From: Nitrospirota bacterium
GTDB taxonomy: Bacteria > Nitrospirota > JACRHJ01
DNA: 64,000 nucleotides
NCBI GenBank assembly: GCA_021784575.1
Contig: JAJYHX010000002.1
Span: 1 to 64,000 of the forward strand
Direction: 5' to 3'
Shown here: positions 32,627 to 41,379 of the stretch, in pieces
Layout of the letters: the number at the start of each line of letters is the position of its first letter
How positions within the stretch are numbered: the stretch's first letter is position 1
The notes under the pieces: generated by a model
What the model was told of the DNA's origin: nothing
Database searches by the model: none
What the model saw: only the letters and a program-made list of their open reading frames with translations
Position numbers and translations under genes: made by a program

Positions 32627-33844
32627 ATGAAGTATGTCGCTTCGGCAATTGTTGCGCTGCTGATTTTTGCATCCGCTGCGGCGGTAAACAGCGCTTACGC
32701 CCTTAACCTCGGCAGGACGACGATTAATCCCTACGTGGATTTTGAACCGACATACGACGACAACGTATTCAGGACGAATTCCGCGCCTGTTACGGACTGG
32801 TTCTTCCTAATCTCTCCGGGGATAAAGCTCAACGTGCCACAAAGAGACAACCTCTTCAAGCTCGAATACAGGGCGGACATCTACAAGTATGTAAATACGG
32901 GCGACTCAAACGACGTAACCGACCAGTACCTGGACGGAGCGGCGGCGTTCAATTTTCCGGGCGGCATATGGATAAAGGCCGAAGACCAGGCTGACAAGTC
33001 CCACGAGTCAAGGGGCACGGCGAACACCGTAGTCAACAACGGGGCGCTCAGCCGCTATTACTCGAACCTCGTGAACGCGGAGATCGGCTACGCTTTCGCG
33101 GACCGTTACAAGATCTCGATTGGATACCAGAACTTCATTATCGACTACAGCCTTCCCCAGGACAAGTTCAGAGACCAGTTCGCCAACGCGGCAACCCTCA
33201 CGCTTTTCTACCAGCTCATGCCTAAAACGTCCGCCCTCATCCAGGGTTCCTACAAGCGCGTCAACCACGACAACGGCAACCAGTCCGTCCACGTGGTCGC
33301 CCAGACATTGAACAGCAACGAATACTGGGCGGAGGGCGGCTTGACATGGAACATGACGGCGAAATCCACCGGCACGATAAAAGGCGGATACGAATGGAAG
33401 CTCTTCGATTATCCGGGCCAGAAGAACTTCAGAAGCCCGATATTCGAGGTAGACCTCGACCACCAGTTCACCGCTAAGACGGCCATAAAGCTGTCGGGCT
33501 TAAGGCAGGCTTTTGAGTCGGACGACGCCACTTCGGACTACTACACGGCGACGCTGGGTTCGGCGGATCTCTCCTACAAGCCGGTTGACAAGATAGAAAT
33601 AACGCCGCGCGGCTCCTACACCGACGAGAGATATGCCCAGGACATTAGTGTCACTGTCGGGACGCATACGCAGACCGGCAGGCGCAAGGACGGGCTCTGG
33701 GCCGCCGGCATCGACATCACATACAAAATGAACAAGTGGGTCGCGGTAAGCGCGGGCTACACCCATTCCAAGAGGGTGTCGAACTTCACCGTCTACGACT
33801 ATACCGACAACCTCGCCATGATAAGCTTAAAGGGCACGATATAA
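32627..33844 (+). CDS. Outer-membrane beta-barrel protein (EpsL/BBP2-like)
   Basis: The 405-residue product has a signal peptide (to about 25, AYA-LNLG) and then alternating amphipathic strands: NPYVDFEPTYDDNVFRTNSA, WFFLISPGIKLNVPQRDNLF, RYKISIGYQNFIIDYSLP, through to a final strand DNLAMISLKGTI. The N-terminal 'P...ETYDDNVFR' entry is typical of BBP2/EpsL-type barrels found in exopolysaccharide loci, where they may serve as the outer-membrane export pore or accessory. It lies between the secreted helical protein and the SLBB export gene, with a terminator after it. Confidence 0.82.
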   Translation: MKYVASAIVALLIFASAAAVNSAYALNLGRTTINPYVDFEPTYDDNVFRTNSAPVTDWFFLISPGIKLNVPQRDNLFKLEYRADIYKYVNTGDSNDVTDQYLDGAAAFNFPGGIWIKAEDQADKSHESRGTANTVVNNGALSRYYSNLVNAEIGYAFADRYKISIGYQNFIIDYSLPQDKFRDQFANAATLTLFYQLMPKTSALIQGSYKRVNHDNGNQSVHVVAQTLNSNEYWAEGGLTWNMTAKSTGTIKGGYEWKLFDYPGQKNFRSPIFEVDLDHQFTAKTAIKLSGLRQAFESDDATSDYYTATLGSADLSYKPVDKIEITPRGSYTDERYAQDISVTVGTHTQTGRRKDGLWAAGIDITYKMNKWVAVSAGYTHSKRVSNFTVYDYTDNLAMISLKGTI

Positions 33845-33857
33845 TCGGAGTCCTGAG

Positions 33858-33887
33858 AAATCGCGCTTAAGCAGGCGCGATTTTTTT
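33858..33887 (+). terminator. Terminator after the barrel gene
   Basis: AAATCGCGC pairs with GCGCGATTT across TTAAGCAG and is followed by TTTT. It separates the two-gene secreted/barrel unit from the SLBB gene, implying different expression levels. Confidence 0.88.
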
Positions 33888-33924
33888 AGGCCATTAACCA
33901 AAAAAACATTATCATGTAAATTAT

Positions 33925-34758
33925 ATGCAAGCAATATTGTTTGTTGAAAGGGTTTCGGCGTCCGGGGCGCGGGCGATTGCGCCGCTTGTCATTGCGCTTT
34001 TGCTGGTTGCCGCCTCCGCAGGCCACGGCCTTGCGCAGGAATATGCGCTTGGAAACGACGACCTGATACTGGTGACCGTCTACCAGAACAAGGACCTGAC
34101 GACACTTACGCGCATCAGCGACAATAAAATCCAGATGCCGCTGATAGGCGATGTGACAATCGGCGGCCTTACCGTGCGCGAGGCCGAAGGCAAGATTGCC
34201 GGCCTGTATGCGGGCGGTTTCCTTATAAACCCGAACGTGTCGATATTCATAAAGGAATATCACAGCAAGAAAATCACTATCCTGGGAGAGGTGAAGAAGC
34301 CGGGACTTTACGAACTCACCGGGGATGCGACCCTGCTTGAGATAATCTCCAAGGCCGGCGGGCTTACGGAAAAGGCCGGAGACGAGGCGGTTATAAAAAG
34401 GGCGAAAGACGACGAAGACGGGGGGACTTCCTATATCCGTGTGCGTCTTAAGGAACTGACCCAAAACGGGAACCTGAAGGCGAACATCCCCGTGCAGGAC
34501 AAGGACAGCATATTCATAACGAAGGCCGGATACATATACGTCACCGGGCAGGTGAAGAAGCCCGGAGCGTATAAATACGAGGAAGGCGCGACCGTTATGA
34601 AGGCCATAGCCCTCGCCGAAGGCCTGACGGACAAGGCGGCGCCGGGCAGGACAGAGATAATCAGGAAAAAGGGCGGCAGGGAAGATTCCATTAGGGCGAC
34701 AATGAACACGCCTGTCCGGCCGGAAGACCTTGTGAGCGTCCCGGAAAGCTTCTTCTGA
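33925..34758 (+). CDS. Polysaccharide export protein with SLBB domains (Wza/GumB-like)
   Basis: The 277-residue product has an N-terminal signal region (to about 38, AQE), a Poly_export domain (about 40-115; YALGNDDLILVTVYQNKDLT, ISDNKIQMPLIGDVTIGGLT), and two SLBB domains (ITILGEVKKPGLYELTGDAT near 118-137; IYVTGQVKKPGAYKYEEGAT near 208-227). No lipobox Cys is seen, unlike classic Wza. It should form the periplasmic/outer-membrane part of the export channel with the Wzc-like kinase downstream. Confidence 0.92.
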   Translation: MQAILFVERVSASGARAIAPLVIALLLVAASAGHGLAQEYALGNDDLILVTVYQNKDLTTLTRISDNKIQMPLIGDVTIGGLTVREAEGKIAGLYAGGFLINPNVSIFIKEYHSKKITILGEVKKPGLYELTGDATLLEIISKAGGLTEKAGDEAVIKRAKDDEDGGTSYIRVRLKELTQNGNLKANIPVQDKDSIFITKAGYIYVTGQVKKPGAYKYEEGATVMKAIALAEGLTDKAAPGRTEIIRKKGGREDSIRATMNTPVRPEDLVSVPESFF

Positions 34759-34798
34759 GAGCAACGCCGGTAAGGATGACGCGAAGCCGGGGGGAGTT

Positions 34799-34831
34799 AT
34801 GAGTTTTGAAAGGAAGCATCGTTCCCGGTAA
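34799..34831 (+). CDS. Candidate 10-codon leader peptide before the Wzc gene
   Basis: An ATG 3 nt after a GGGGGGAG ribosome site opens MSFERKHRSR and stops at TAA. It lies in the 105-nt gap between the SLBB gene and the Wzc-like gene, whose own start is at 34,864 behind AGAGAGG. The strong ribosome site is the only evidence that it is translated; the peptide is very basic. It could be a control leader or a chance match. Confidence 0.3.
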   Translation: MSFERKHRSR

Positions 34832-34863
34832 TTCCAATGATGGAAAGCCTAAGAGAGGTTTAA

Positions 34864-36957
34864 ATGCTGAGAGAAGATGCGGGTCTGGGCGATTATCTGA
34901 AGATTGTTTCCAAGCGGCGCTGGACGGCCGTGTCGGTATTCATCGCCGTATTCATGGCCGTGGCGGTTTACACGCTCAGCGCCACCCCTGTCTACAGGGC
35001 CACCGCGAGGGTCTTCGTTGATCCCGGCACGCAGAACGACGAGGTAAACCTGCGGCAGATGACGCAGACGGTAGACACCTCCGCGTATATTCAGACACAG
35101 CTCGCTATTTTAAAAAGCGATTCCATAGCCCGCGCGGTAGTCCGGAATACGGGCCTGTATAAAAATCGGAAGGAGGACGGCGGAATACTTGGTTTCTTCG
35201 GTTTAAAGGCGCCTGCCGGGCCCGCCAAACAAATGGAAGACGCGGTTCGCGGCTTCCGGCGCAGGCTCTCCGTCGAGGAGGAGAAGAACAGCAATATCAT
35301 AAGCGTAAGCTATTCCGACGTGAACCCAGTCCTTGCCGCCGCCGTCGCCAACGAAGTGGTGCGGACGTTTATCGAACGGAACCTCGAAATGAAGGTTGAA
35401 CCGGCGCGCGCGGCAATCGCATGGCTTAATTCCCGGCTCGGCGTGATAAAGAACCAGATGACCCAGTCCACGGACCGGCTCCAGGACTTCAAACGCTCCA
35501 AGGAGCTTATCCAGACGGGGGACAAGGAGCCGAACATCTCTGTCCAGGCGCTGTCCGATATTGACAGGAAGCTGCTCTCCGCGCAGGCTGTAAGGTCTCA
35601 GGCCGCAGTGAAATACCAGCTCGTGCAGAAACTGGAAAAGACCCCCGACGGGCTTATGACACTGCCGGAGGTTATAAACAACAAGGTGATACAGGATCTG
35701 AAGGACCGGCGGAGCGCGCTTTCCAGGACCATTGCCGAAGCCGCCAAGAAATACGGCCCGAGGCATCCCGACATGATACGTTTAAAAAACGAAATGGCGG
35801 CCTTAAACGGGCAGATAAAGCAGGAGGTGGATTTCATAGTCCTTTCCATAAAGAACTCCTACGCGGAGGCGCTTAAAGACGAGCAGGACTTGAGGGCGGC
35901 GTTCGACAGGCAGAAGGCAAGCGCGATACAGTATGAAAAGCGCGCGTCAGAGTATCAGATAATGAAGCAGGACGTGGAGGGTTCGCGCGACATATACGAC
36001 GCGGTGCTGAAGAAGTTCCAGGAGTCGAGCCTCACCGGCAGCATGAACATGAGCAACGTCCAGCTCCTCGACAGCGCCGTTCCGCTCGAGAAACCATACC
36101 GGCCCGACAAGCCGGTAGACCTCCTGCTGGGGCTGGTTATCGGCCTTATAAGCGGGATAGGCGCCTCGCTCCTTGTGGAATTCCTCGACAACACGTTCAA
36201 GACGCCGGAGGACATAGAAGAATATCTCCGGCTCCCCATGCTAGGCACCGTCCCAAGGATAAAAGACGTAGACTCTTTAATGTCCGACCCGAAGTCGGCG
36301 GGCGCGGAAGCGTTCAGGAACATACGCGGGAACCTCCTTCTCTCCGCCGGGGACAAGAGCCCGAAGGTGATGCAGATCGCGAGCGCTGGGCATTCCGAAG
36401 GCAAGACGACGTTCGCTGTGAATATTTCGGCGGTGATGGCGGCGGCTGGCGAAAGGATAGTTCTCATCGACGCGGACTTGAGGAAACCGAGGCTCCACAA
36501 GATGCTCAAGGCGCCCAACCGGCAGGGATTAAGCAGCCTCCTCTCAGGCCAGGCCGCGCTGGACGCGGTGGTTCTGGCATCCGGCACGCCGAACGTGGAC
36601 ATTATAACCTCCGGCCCCATCCCGCCGAACCCATCCGAGCTTCTCGGGTCGAAGACCATGAAGGAGAGCCTCTCCGAGCTCTCCCGGCGGTACGACAAGG
36701 TTATCATAGACTGCCCGCCGCTCGCCGGGCTTGCGGACGCCCCGCTCATATCTCCGATGGCCGACGGCATGATACTCGTAATACGCGGCGGCAGGACGCC
36801 CCGGGACCTCGTAGTAAAGTCGAAAAAGAACCTTGATGCGATAAAGGCGCGCGTGCTCGGCGTCGTGCTGAACGACGTGCATGGCCGCTCAGACCATTAC
36901 TATTACCAGTACAACTACGGTTATTACTTCACGCATAAACAACAGAAAGAGGCATAA
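34864..36957 (+). CDS. Wzc-like polysaccharide co-polymerase and BY-type tyrosine kinase
   Basis: The 697-residue protein has a Wzz domain flanked by two transmembrane helices (about 18-40 and 420-440), long coiled coils between them, and a cytoplasmic BY-kinase: Walker A ASAGHSEGKTTFAVN (Lys514), Walker A' VLIDADLRKPRL (Asp536 and neighbours), and Walker B KVIIDCPPLAGLADAPLI. The C-terminus is a tyrosine cluster (HYYYQYNYGYYFTH, 8 Tyr in 14 residues), the autophosphorylation tail of such kinases. It controls chain length and export together with the SLBB protein. Confidence 0.95.
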   Translation: MLREDAGLGDYLKIVSKRRWTAVSVFIAVFMAVAVYTLSATPVYRATARVFVDPGTQNDEVNLRQMTQTVDTSAYIQTQLAILKSDSIARAVVRNTGLYKNRKEDGGILGFFGLKAPAGPAKQMEDAVRGFRRRLSVEEEKNSNIISVSYSDVNPVLAAAVANEVVRTFIERNLEMKVEPARAAIAWLNSRLGVIKNQMTQSTDRLQDFKRSKELIQTGDKEPNISVQALSDIDRKLLSAQAVRSQAAVKYQLVQKLEKTPDGLMTLPEVINNKVIQDLKDRRSALSRTIAEAAKKYGPRHPDMIRLKNEMAALNGQIKQEVDFIVLSIKNSYAEALKDEQDLRAAFDRQKASAIQYEKRASEYQIMKQDVEGSRDIYDAVLKKFQESSLTGSMNMSNVQLLDSAVPLEKPYRPDKPVDLLLGLVIGLISGIGASLLVEFLDNTFKTPEDIEEYLRLPMLGTVPRIKDVDSLMSDPKSAGAEAFRNIRGNLLLSAGDKSPKVMQIASAGHSEGKTTFAVNISAVMAAAGERIVLIDADLRKPRLHKMLKAPNRQGLSSLLSGQAALDAVVLASGTPNVDIITSGPIPPNPSELLGSKTMKESLSELSRRYDKVIIDCPPLAGLADAPLISPMADGMILVIRGGRTPRDLVVKSKKNLDAIKARVLGVVLNDVHGRSDHYYYQYNYGYYFTHKQQKEA

Positions 36958-36998
36958 CCGGAGAAGGCCGTCCGGTTCCATTTCCGAAAGAACATACT

Positions 36999-38933
36999 TT
37001 GAAATCCCGGAATATCGAGTCGATGGTTTCAGGGGGTCTCCTTGCCGTGCTTGCGGCATCGCCATTCGCGTTCGGTTCCGTGCATCCCTGGTCGTACGGA
37101 ATCGAGTCCTCCGCGATATTCGCCTCCTTCGCCGTTGTGCTGCTTGATTCCCGGCAGAAAGGACGCCTTGAAGTAACATCGACGCTCACGAATTATCTGC
37201 TGCCGCTGTCGATATTGTTTTTCATCCTCCAGGCCGTCCCGCTTCCGCTTTCGCTTGTGTACGCCCTATCGCCCGGCAGGGCCGCAATCGACGCCGCCTC
37301 CGGCAGACGCGCAGGTTGCGAGAGCCTCGCGTTATATCCCTGGGCCCTGAAGCAGCAGGCGTTCATTCTTGCGGCGGCGCTCCTGATATTCCTGCTTACG
37401 ATAAACATGACAAAAAGAAAAGAGCAGATAGAGAAGGCCCTGGCGACGCTTTATATCACGGGGCTGGCGCTTGCCGCTCTCGCGCTCATCCAGAGGATTT
37501 CGGCCGGTGAACCGTCGTTCCTCCCTTTTATAAACAGGAACCACTTCGCCGGGTACATGGATCTGCTTGTCCCGATGACGGTATCGGCGCTCGTGTACAA
37601 TCTCGGGAGACTGAAGAAAAAAGACAGCGCCAGAGAGACGCTGCTGGCTGCGGTCTCATCGCCCGCCGGCTCGAAGATTGTCTTCCTTCTTTTCCTTGCC
37701 GTAATCTTTTCCGCCTGCATTGTCCTGACCTACTCCCGCGGCGGGATGGGGGGAATGATATTTTCCCTCGTCGTCCTGGCGGCCTTGACGGGGCGAAGCA
37801 GGAAGGCTGCGCTTGCGTCGGCGGTATGCGGAGCGGCAATTGTCTTTTTCTTGTTTCATGCGGACGGCGGCAGAGTTGCGGGCCGCGTGGAGCGGCTTAT
37901 GAACGGGGCGGCCAGCTCCGAGCTTTTAAGGGAGGAGACATGGAACGACACGGCATCCATGATAAAGGCCTTTCCCGCCCTGGGCGCGGGGCTGGGAGGT
38001 TTCGAGACGGCCTTTCCGTATTTCAAGACCAACAGCATACAGATGAACTTCTTCCAGCCGGAGAGCGATTATTTATATATATTGGCGGAAGGAGGCATAA
38101 TCGGCCTGTCCATTGCCGCCGCGTTCATATTAATATTTTTTTATGAGACATGGGGCAGGTTCAGGCGGCGGAAAGACCCGTTTGCGAAGAGCGTTTACGC
38201 CGGGGCGGTCGCCGGGCTTTCGGCGCTTCTCGTCCACGGGCTGGTGGACACGAGCCTGCACATGCCCTCGATACTGTTCACGTGCTCCGCGCTACTGGGC
38301 CTTGCCTACGTTTCCGTATCCGTCCGGTTCAGATATCCGACCATCGGCGAAAGAGACAAATATATCCGGGGAAAAAGCTTGAGCCTCGCCGGGTTCCCGG
38401 CTAAGACCGCCGTTATGGCCTGCGCTGTCCTTGCGCTGGCGGTGTCCGCAGCCTCATTCTCGTCCGCCGCCGCAGACCTTGCATACCGGTTCGGCCTGAA
38501 TTTGAAATCCCGCCTGGCGCAAAGCGGCACGGCCTCGCGCAAGTGCTGCGAGCGGCTGCGCGAAGAGTTTAAAGCGGCCTGCGTCCTGGACCCGTTCTGC
38601 GCCGGGTATGAATTTGAACGCGGCAGGGCGGAGGAATGGCTGGCGGATTATTACGCCGCAAAGGAATATCTGAAGCGCGGATTAAACGGCAGGCCGCGGA
38701 AGTTCTATTCGGCGGCGTTCGAGAGCTACGACGAATCGCTTCGCTTAAACCCGTATTCATCGTTCGGACACCTGTTGAAAGGGAGGCTGCTTGCGCGCGG
38801 ATTCGGCATGGAGGAAGGCCAGGAGCGCCAGTACGAGGCGGCCCTCAGGCTTAACCCGACGAGCGGGTTTATACGGGCGCAGGTAGGGCGTCTGAAGGAA
38901 AGACTCGCTTATTCGCCCGGAACCGTCCAATGA
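36999..38933 (+). CDS. O-antigen ligase/polymerase family protein with TPR-like C-terminus
   Basis: The 644-residue protein has about 12 transmembrane segments in the first 470 residues, a periplasmic loop with the PF04932-type text LTYSRGGMGGMIFSLVVLAA and NDTASMIKAFPALGAGLGGF, and a soluble C-terminal part (about 500-640) with helical repeats (DPFCAGYEFERGRAEEWLAD, AAFESYDESLRLNPYSSFGH, QYEAALRLNPTSGFIRAQVG) like TPRs. Such fusions occur in exopolysaccharide loci as Wzy-type polymerases or ligases. The start is TTG 36,999. A second polymerase-like gene lies at 41,380, so their roles must differ. Confidence 0.88.
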   Translation: MKSRNIESMVSGGLLAVLAASPFAFGSVHPWSYGIESSAIFASFAVVLLDSRQKGRLEVTSTLTNYLLPLSILFFILQAVPLPLSLVYALSPGRAAIDAASGRRAGCESLALYPWALKQQAFILAAALLIFLLTINMTKRKEQIEKALATLYITGLALAALALIQRISAGEPSFLPFINRNHFAGYMDLLVPMTVSALVYNLGRLKKKDSARETLLAAVSSPAGSKIVFLLFLAVIFSACIVLTYSRGGMGGMIFSLVVLAALTGRSRKAALASAVCGAAIVFFLFHADGGRVAGRVERLMNGAASSELLREETWNDTASMIKAFPALGAGLGGFETAFPYFKTNSIQMNFFQPESDYLYILAEGGIIGLSIAAAFILIFFYETWGRFRRRKDPFAKSVYAGAVAGLSALLVHGLVDTSLHMPSILFTCSALLGLAYVSVSVRFRYPTIGERDKYIRGKSLSLAGFPAKTAVMACAVLALAVSAASFSSAAADLAYRFGLNLKSRLAQSGTASRKCCERLREEFKAACVLDPFCAGYEFERGRAEEWLADYYAAKEYLKRGLNGRPRKFYSAAFESYDESLRLNPYSSFGHLLKGRLLARGFGMEEGQERQYEAALRLNPTSGFIRAQVGRLKERLAYSPGTVQ

Positions 38934-38946
38934 AACGCGAACCGGA

Positions 38947-39894
38947 ATGGTCATGGAGATACTCAAAAACCTTGCGGCTTTTGTAATACGTTTTTCGGGC
39001 CTGGGTTATGCGATAAGGGAGACCGCGGGCAGGAGAAATGTCACCGTAGTCCTGTATCACAGGCCGCAGCCGGACAGGTTCCGCAGGCACCTCGAATACA
39101 TGGGCCGGCGCTACAGGTTCATAAGGCTCGACGAGCTGGTTGACGCGCTGCATAACGGGGACTGGTCGAAGATACCGCCCAGGGCCCTTGTGATGACATT
39201 CGACGACGGCATGAAGGAGACCTTTGCTCTGCTCGGCATGTTCAGGGAATACGGCGTAACGCCGACGTTCTATGTCTCGACCGGCGTTGTAGGCACTGGC
39301 AGGAGGTTCTGGTTTTCGCCCTGCTCCTGCGGCGATGTCACGAAGCTGAGGGCCATGCCTGGCGCGGCGAGACGGGAGATGCTTAAAGGAACGGGATTTG
39401 AAAGAGAAACGGATTATCCGGGCCGGGAGGCGCTCTCCCGCGAAGAGATATCCGGCATGAAAGCCTGCGTGGATTTCCAGTCTCATGGCCGGTTCCATGA
39501 GCCGCTCACCTCCTGCTCCCTGAACGAAAAATCGGACGAGATAAAAGGTTCGATGGAAGAGATGGAGAAGCTGACTGGCAGGCCCGCGCTTCATTTCTCC
39601 TTCCCGCACGGAGACTACGACGAGGCGGACATAGAGATGCTGAAGTGGTGCGGATACCGCTCCGCGAGGACGGTTGACTGCGGGAGAAACGGGCCGGACG
39701 CGGACCCGTACCGTCTTAAGATTACCGGCGTGAACGACAATGCGTCCGTGACGCTTCTCGCGGCGGACTTAAGCGGCATAATAGGCTGGCTTGGGAAGCT
39801 GAGGCGGGGAAGTCTTACAGGCAGGCACGCTGCGAAGCCGGCAAGAGACGTTAACCGGATATTTGCCTTGGGAAAAGGTCTTAGAAGAATTTGA
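38947..39894 (+). CDS. NodB-type polysaccharide deacetylase
   Basis: The 315-residue product shows VTVVLYHRPQP, the metal-binding TFDDGMKET (about 80-88), an FYVSTGVVGTGRRFWF segment, the SHGRFH motif (about 179-184) and FSFPHGDYDEADIEMLKWCG (about 217-236). These are the five NodB motifs. No signal peptide is evident, so it may act on lipid-linked sugars on the cytoplasmic side or stay membrane-bound. It probably deacetylates the repeat unit. The next gene overlaps its stop codon (TTGA). Confidence 0.9.
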   Translation: MVMEILKNLAAFVIRFSGLGYAIRETAGRRNVTVVLYHRPQPDRFRRHLEYMGRRYRFIRLDELVDALHNGDWSKIPPRALVMTFDDGMKETFALLGMFREYGVTPTFYVSTGVVGTGRRFWFSPCSCGDVTKLRAMPGAARREMLKGTGFERETDYPGREALSREEISGMKACVDFQSHGRFHEPLTSCSLNEKSDEIKGSMEEMEKLTGRPALHFSFPHGDYDEADIEMLKWCGYRSARTVDCGRNGPDADPYRLKITGVNDNASVTLLAADLSGIIGWLGKLRRGSLTGRHAAKPARDVNRIFALGKGLRRI

Positions 39895-41366
39895 ACATCC
39901 TGAAAAAAAATATTAACGGGGTCGGCATCGAGGCCGCATGGCTTGTGGCGGGGCAGGGACTCACCGCCCTGGGCGGCCTCGCCGCCATACGGATCCTCAC
40001 GGGGCATTACACCAGGGAGGTCTACGGCATAAGCTGGCTCTTCATAAACGGCGCGGGCCTGGCGGTGCTGCTCCTTGCCGACCCGATGGGCCAGGCATTG
40101 AACCGGTTTTACCACGAAGAAGGAGGGCAGGAGCAGATAGACCGGCTCCTGGCCCTGGTATGGCGGCTGGAAGTCTTCCTTGTTCTCTGCGCCGGGGCGG
40201 TTTATCTCGCCGCGGTTTTCTTCATGGGGAAACTGGCCGGGGCGGAGCGGGTCGCCTATTTTGTAATGCCGGTCTATTTCCTGTTCCTCTCCGCGATGAA
40301 TGCGGCCCAGGCGCTGCTTAACACCAGCCGCAGGCGGGCAAGGAGGGTTGTCCTGCTGGCGGCCGAGGCGTGGCTGAAGCCCGCTGGCGCGCTTATCCTC
40401 TGCTTTCTCTGGAGGCCGGACGTCAACTCGTTCGTGCTGGGATACGCGTTGGCGTCGATAATTACAGGCTCCGTGGGGATTTTCTGGATAAAGGGATTTT
40501 CGGGAAAGCCGCTTTTTCGCATGCCGATGCCGGACAGGGATTACATCCGCCGCGTGCTCTCCTACAGCCTTCCCTGGATCGGGTTCTCAAGCTGCGGCTG
40601 GGTGTTGTCTATAAGCGGCAGGTATTTTGTGGGCTGGTACATGGGCGCGGCGCTTACGGGGACATATGTCGCCTCGTACCAGGTGGGCGCGGCGCTCTTC
40701 CAGTTCCTGGGAGGGTCTTTCGGCCCGCTTGTCCAGCCGATAATATTTCAGCGCGCCGGGAAAAGCGGCGGCTCCTGCGGCGCAATCACCGACGTGTTCC
40801 GCGCGTTCGCCTGGATAAGCCTTCCTCTTTTGTCCGCGTTTATAGTAATGCACGAATGGCTCGTAAGGTGGCTGTCCGCGCCGGCGTATTGGGGAGGGGC
40901 GAAGGTGACGGTGTGGATAGGCCTCGGCGTCTATTTCTGGGTACTGGGAGATAGGGCGAGGGACTCGTTCCTGATCGCCCGGAAGACCGGCGCGATGATG
41001 AAAATAACCGCGCTCGCCGCCCTGCTGAACGTAATCCTCAACATCCTCCTTGTGCCGAGGGAGGGGTTAACGGGCGCGGGCATGGCGCTTTGCATTTCGT
41101 ATCTCGTTTACATGATACTCATGATCCGTTTCGGGTTGCGGGCGGGCGAATGGGAATTTCCGGCGAGGTCGTTCCTCGCGGCGGGTGCCGTATCCGCCGC
41201 CGCCGCAATCATGGCCGAAATTGTCCATCGCACGATTATCGACGGGAAGTTCGGCATACCTTCCGCGCCTTTGGTAGCCGTGTCGTTTGTCGTTGTCCTG
41301 ACGGCGAGCGCCTGGCTGTGCAGGCCGCTCCTAAAGAAAGACCTGGGGATGATGGGTCAAATCTAA
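39891..41366 (+). CDS. Wzx-type oligosaccharide flippase
   Basis: The 491-residue protein has 12-14 predicted transmembrane helices and the plan of MATE/polysaccharide-transporter flippases: an N-terminal amphipathic start (GIEAAWLVAGQGLTALGGLA), AVLLLADPMGQALNRFYHEE, a middle AALTGTYVASYQVGAALFQF, and VILNILLVPREGLTGAGMAL near 377-396, the last a typical Wzx block. It should move the lipid-linked unit across the inner membrane. The TTG start overlaps the upstream stop by 4 nt. Confidence 0.92.
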   Translation: MNILKKNINGVGIEAAWLVAGQGLTALGGLAAIRILTGHYTREVYGISWLFINGAGLAVLLLADPMGQALNRFYHEEGGQEQIDRLLALVWRLEVFLVLCAGAVYLAAVFFMGKLAGAERVAYFVMPVYFLFLSAMNAAQALLNTSRRRARRVVLLAAEAWLKPAGALILCFLWRPDVNSFVLGYALASIITGSVGIFWIKGFSGKPLFRMPMPDRDYIRRVLSYSLPWIGFSSCGWVLSISGRYFVGWYMGAALTGTYVASYQVGAALFQFLGGSFGPLVQPIIFQRAGKSGGSCGAITDVFRAFAWISLPLLSAFIVMHEWLVRWLSAPAYWGGAKVTVWIGLGVYFWVLGDRARDSFLIARKTGAMMKITALAALLNVILNILLVPREGLTGAGMALCISYLVYMILMIRFGLRAGEWEFPARSFLAAGAVSAAAAIMAEIVHRTIIDGKFGIPSAPLVAVSFVVVLTASAWLCRPLLKKDLGMMGQI

Positions 41367-41379
41367 TAGAGGTATCGCG

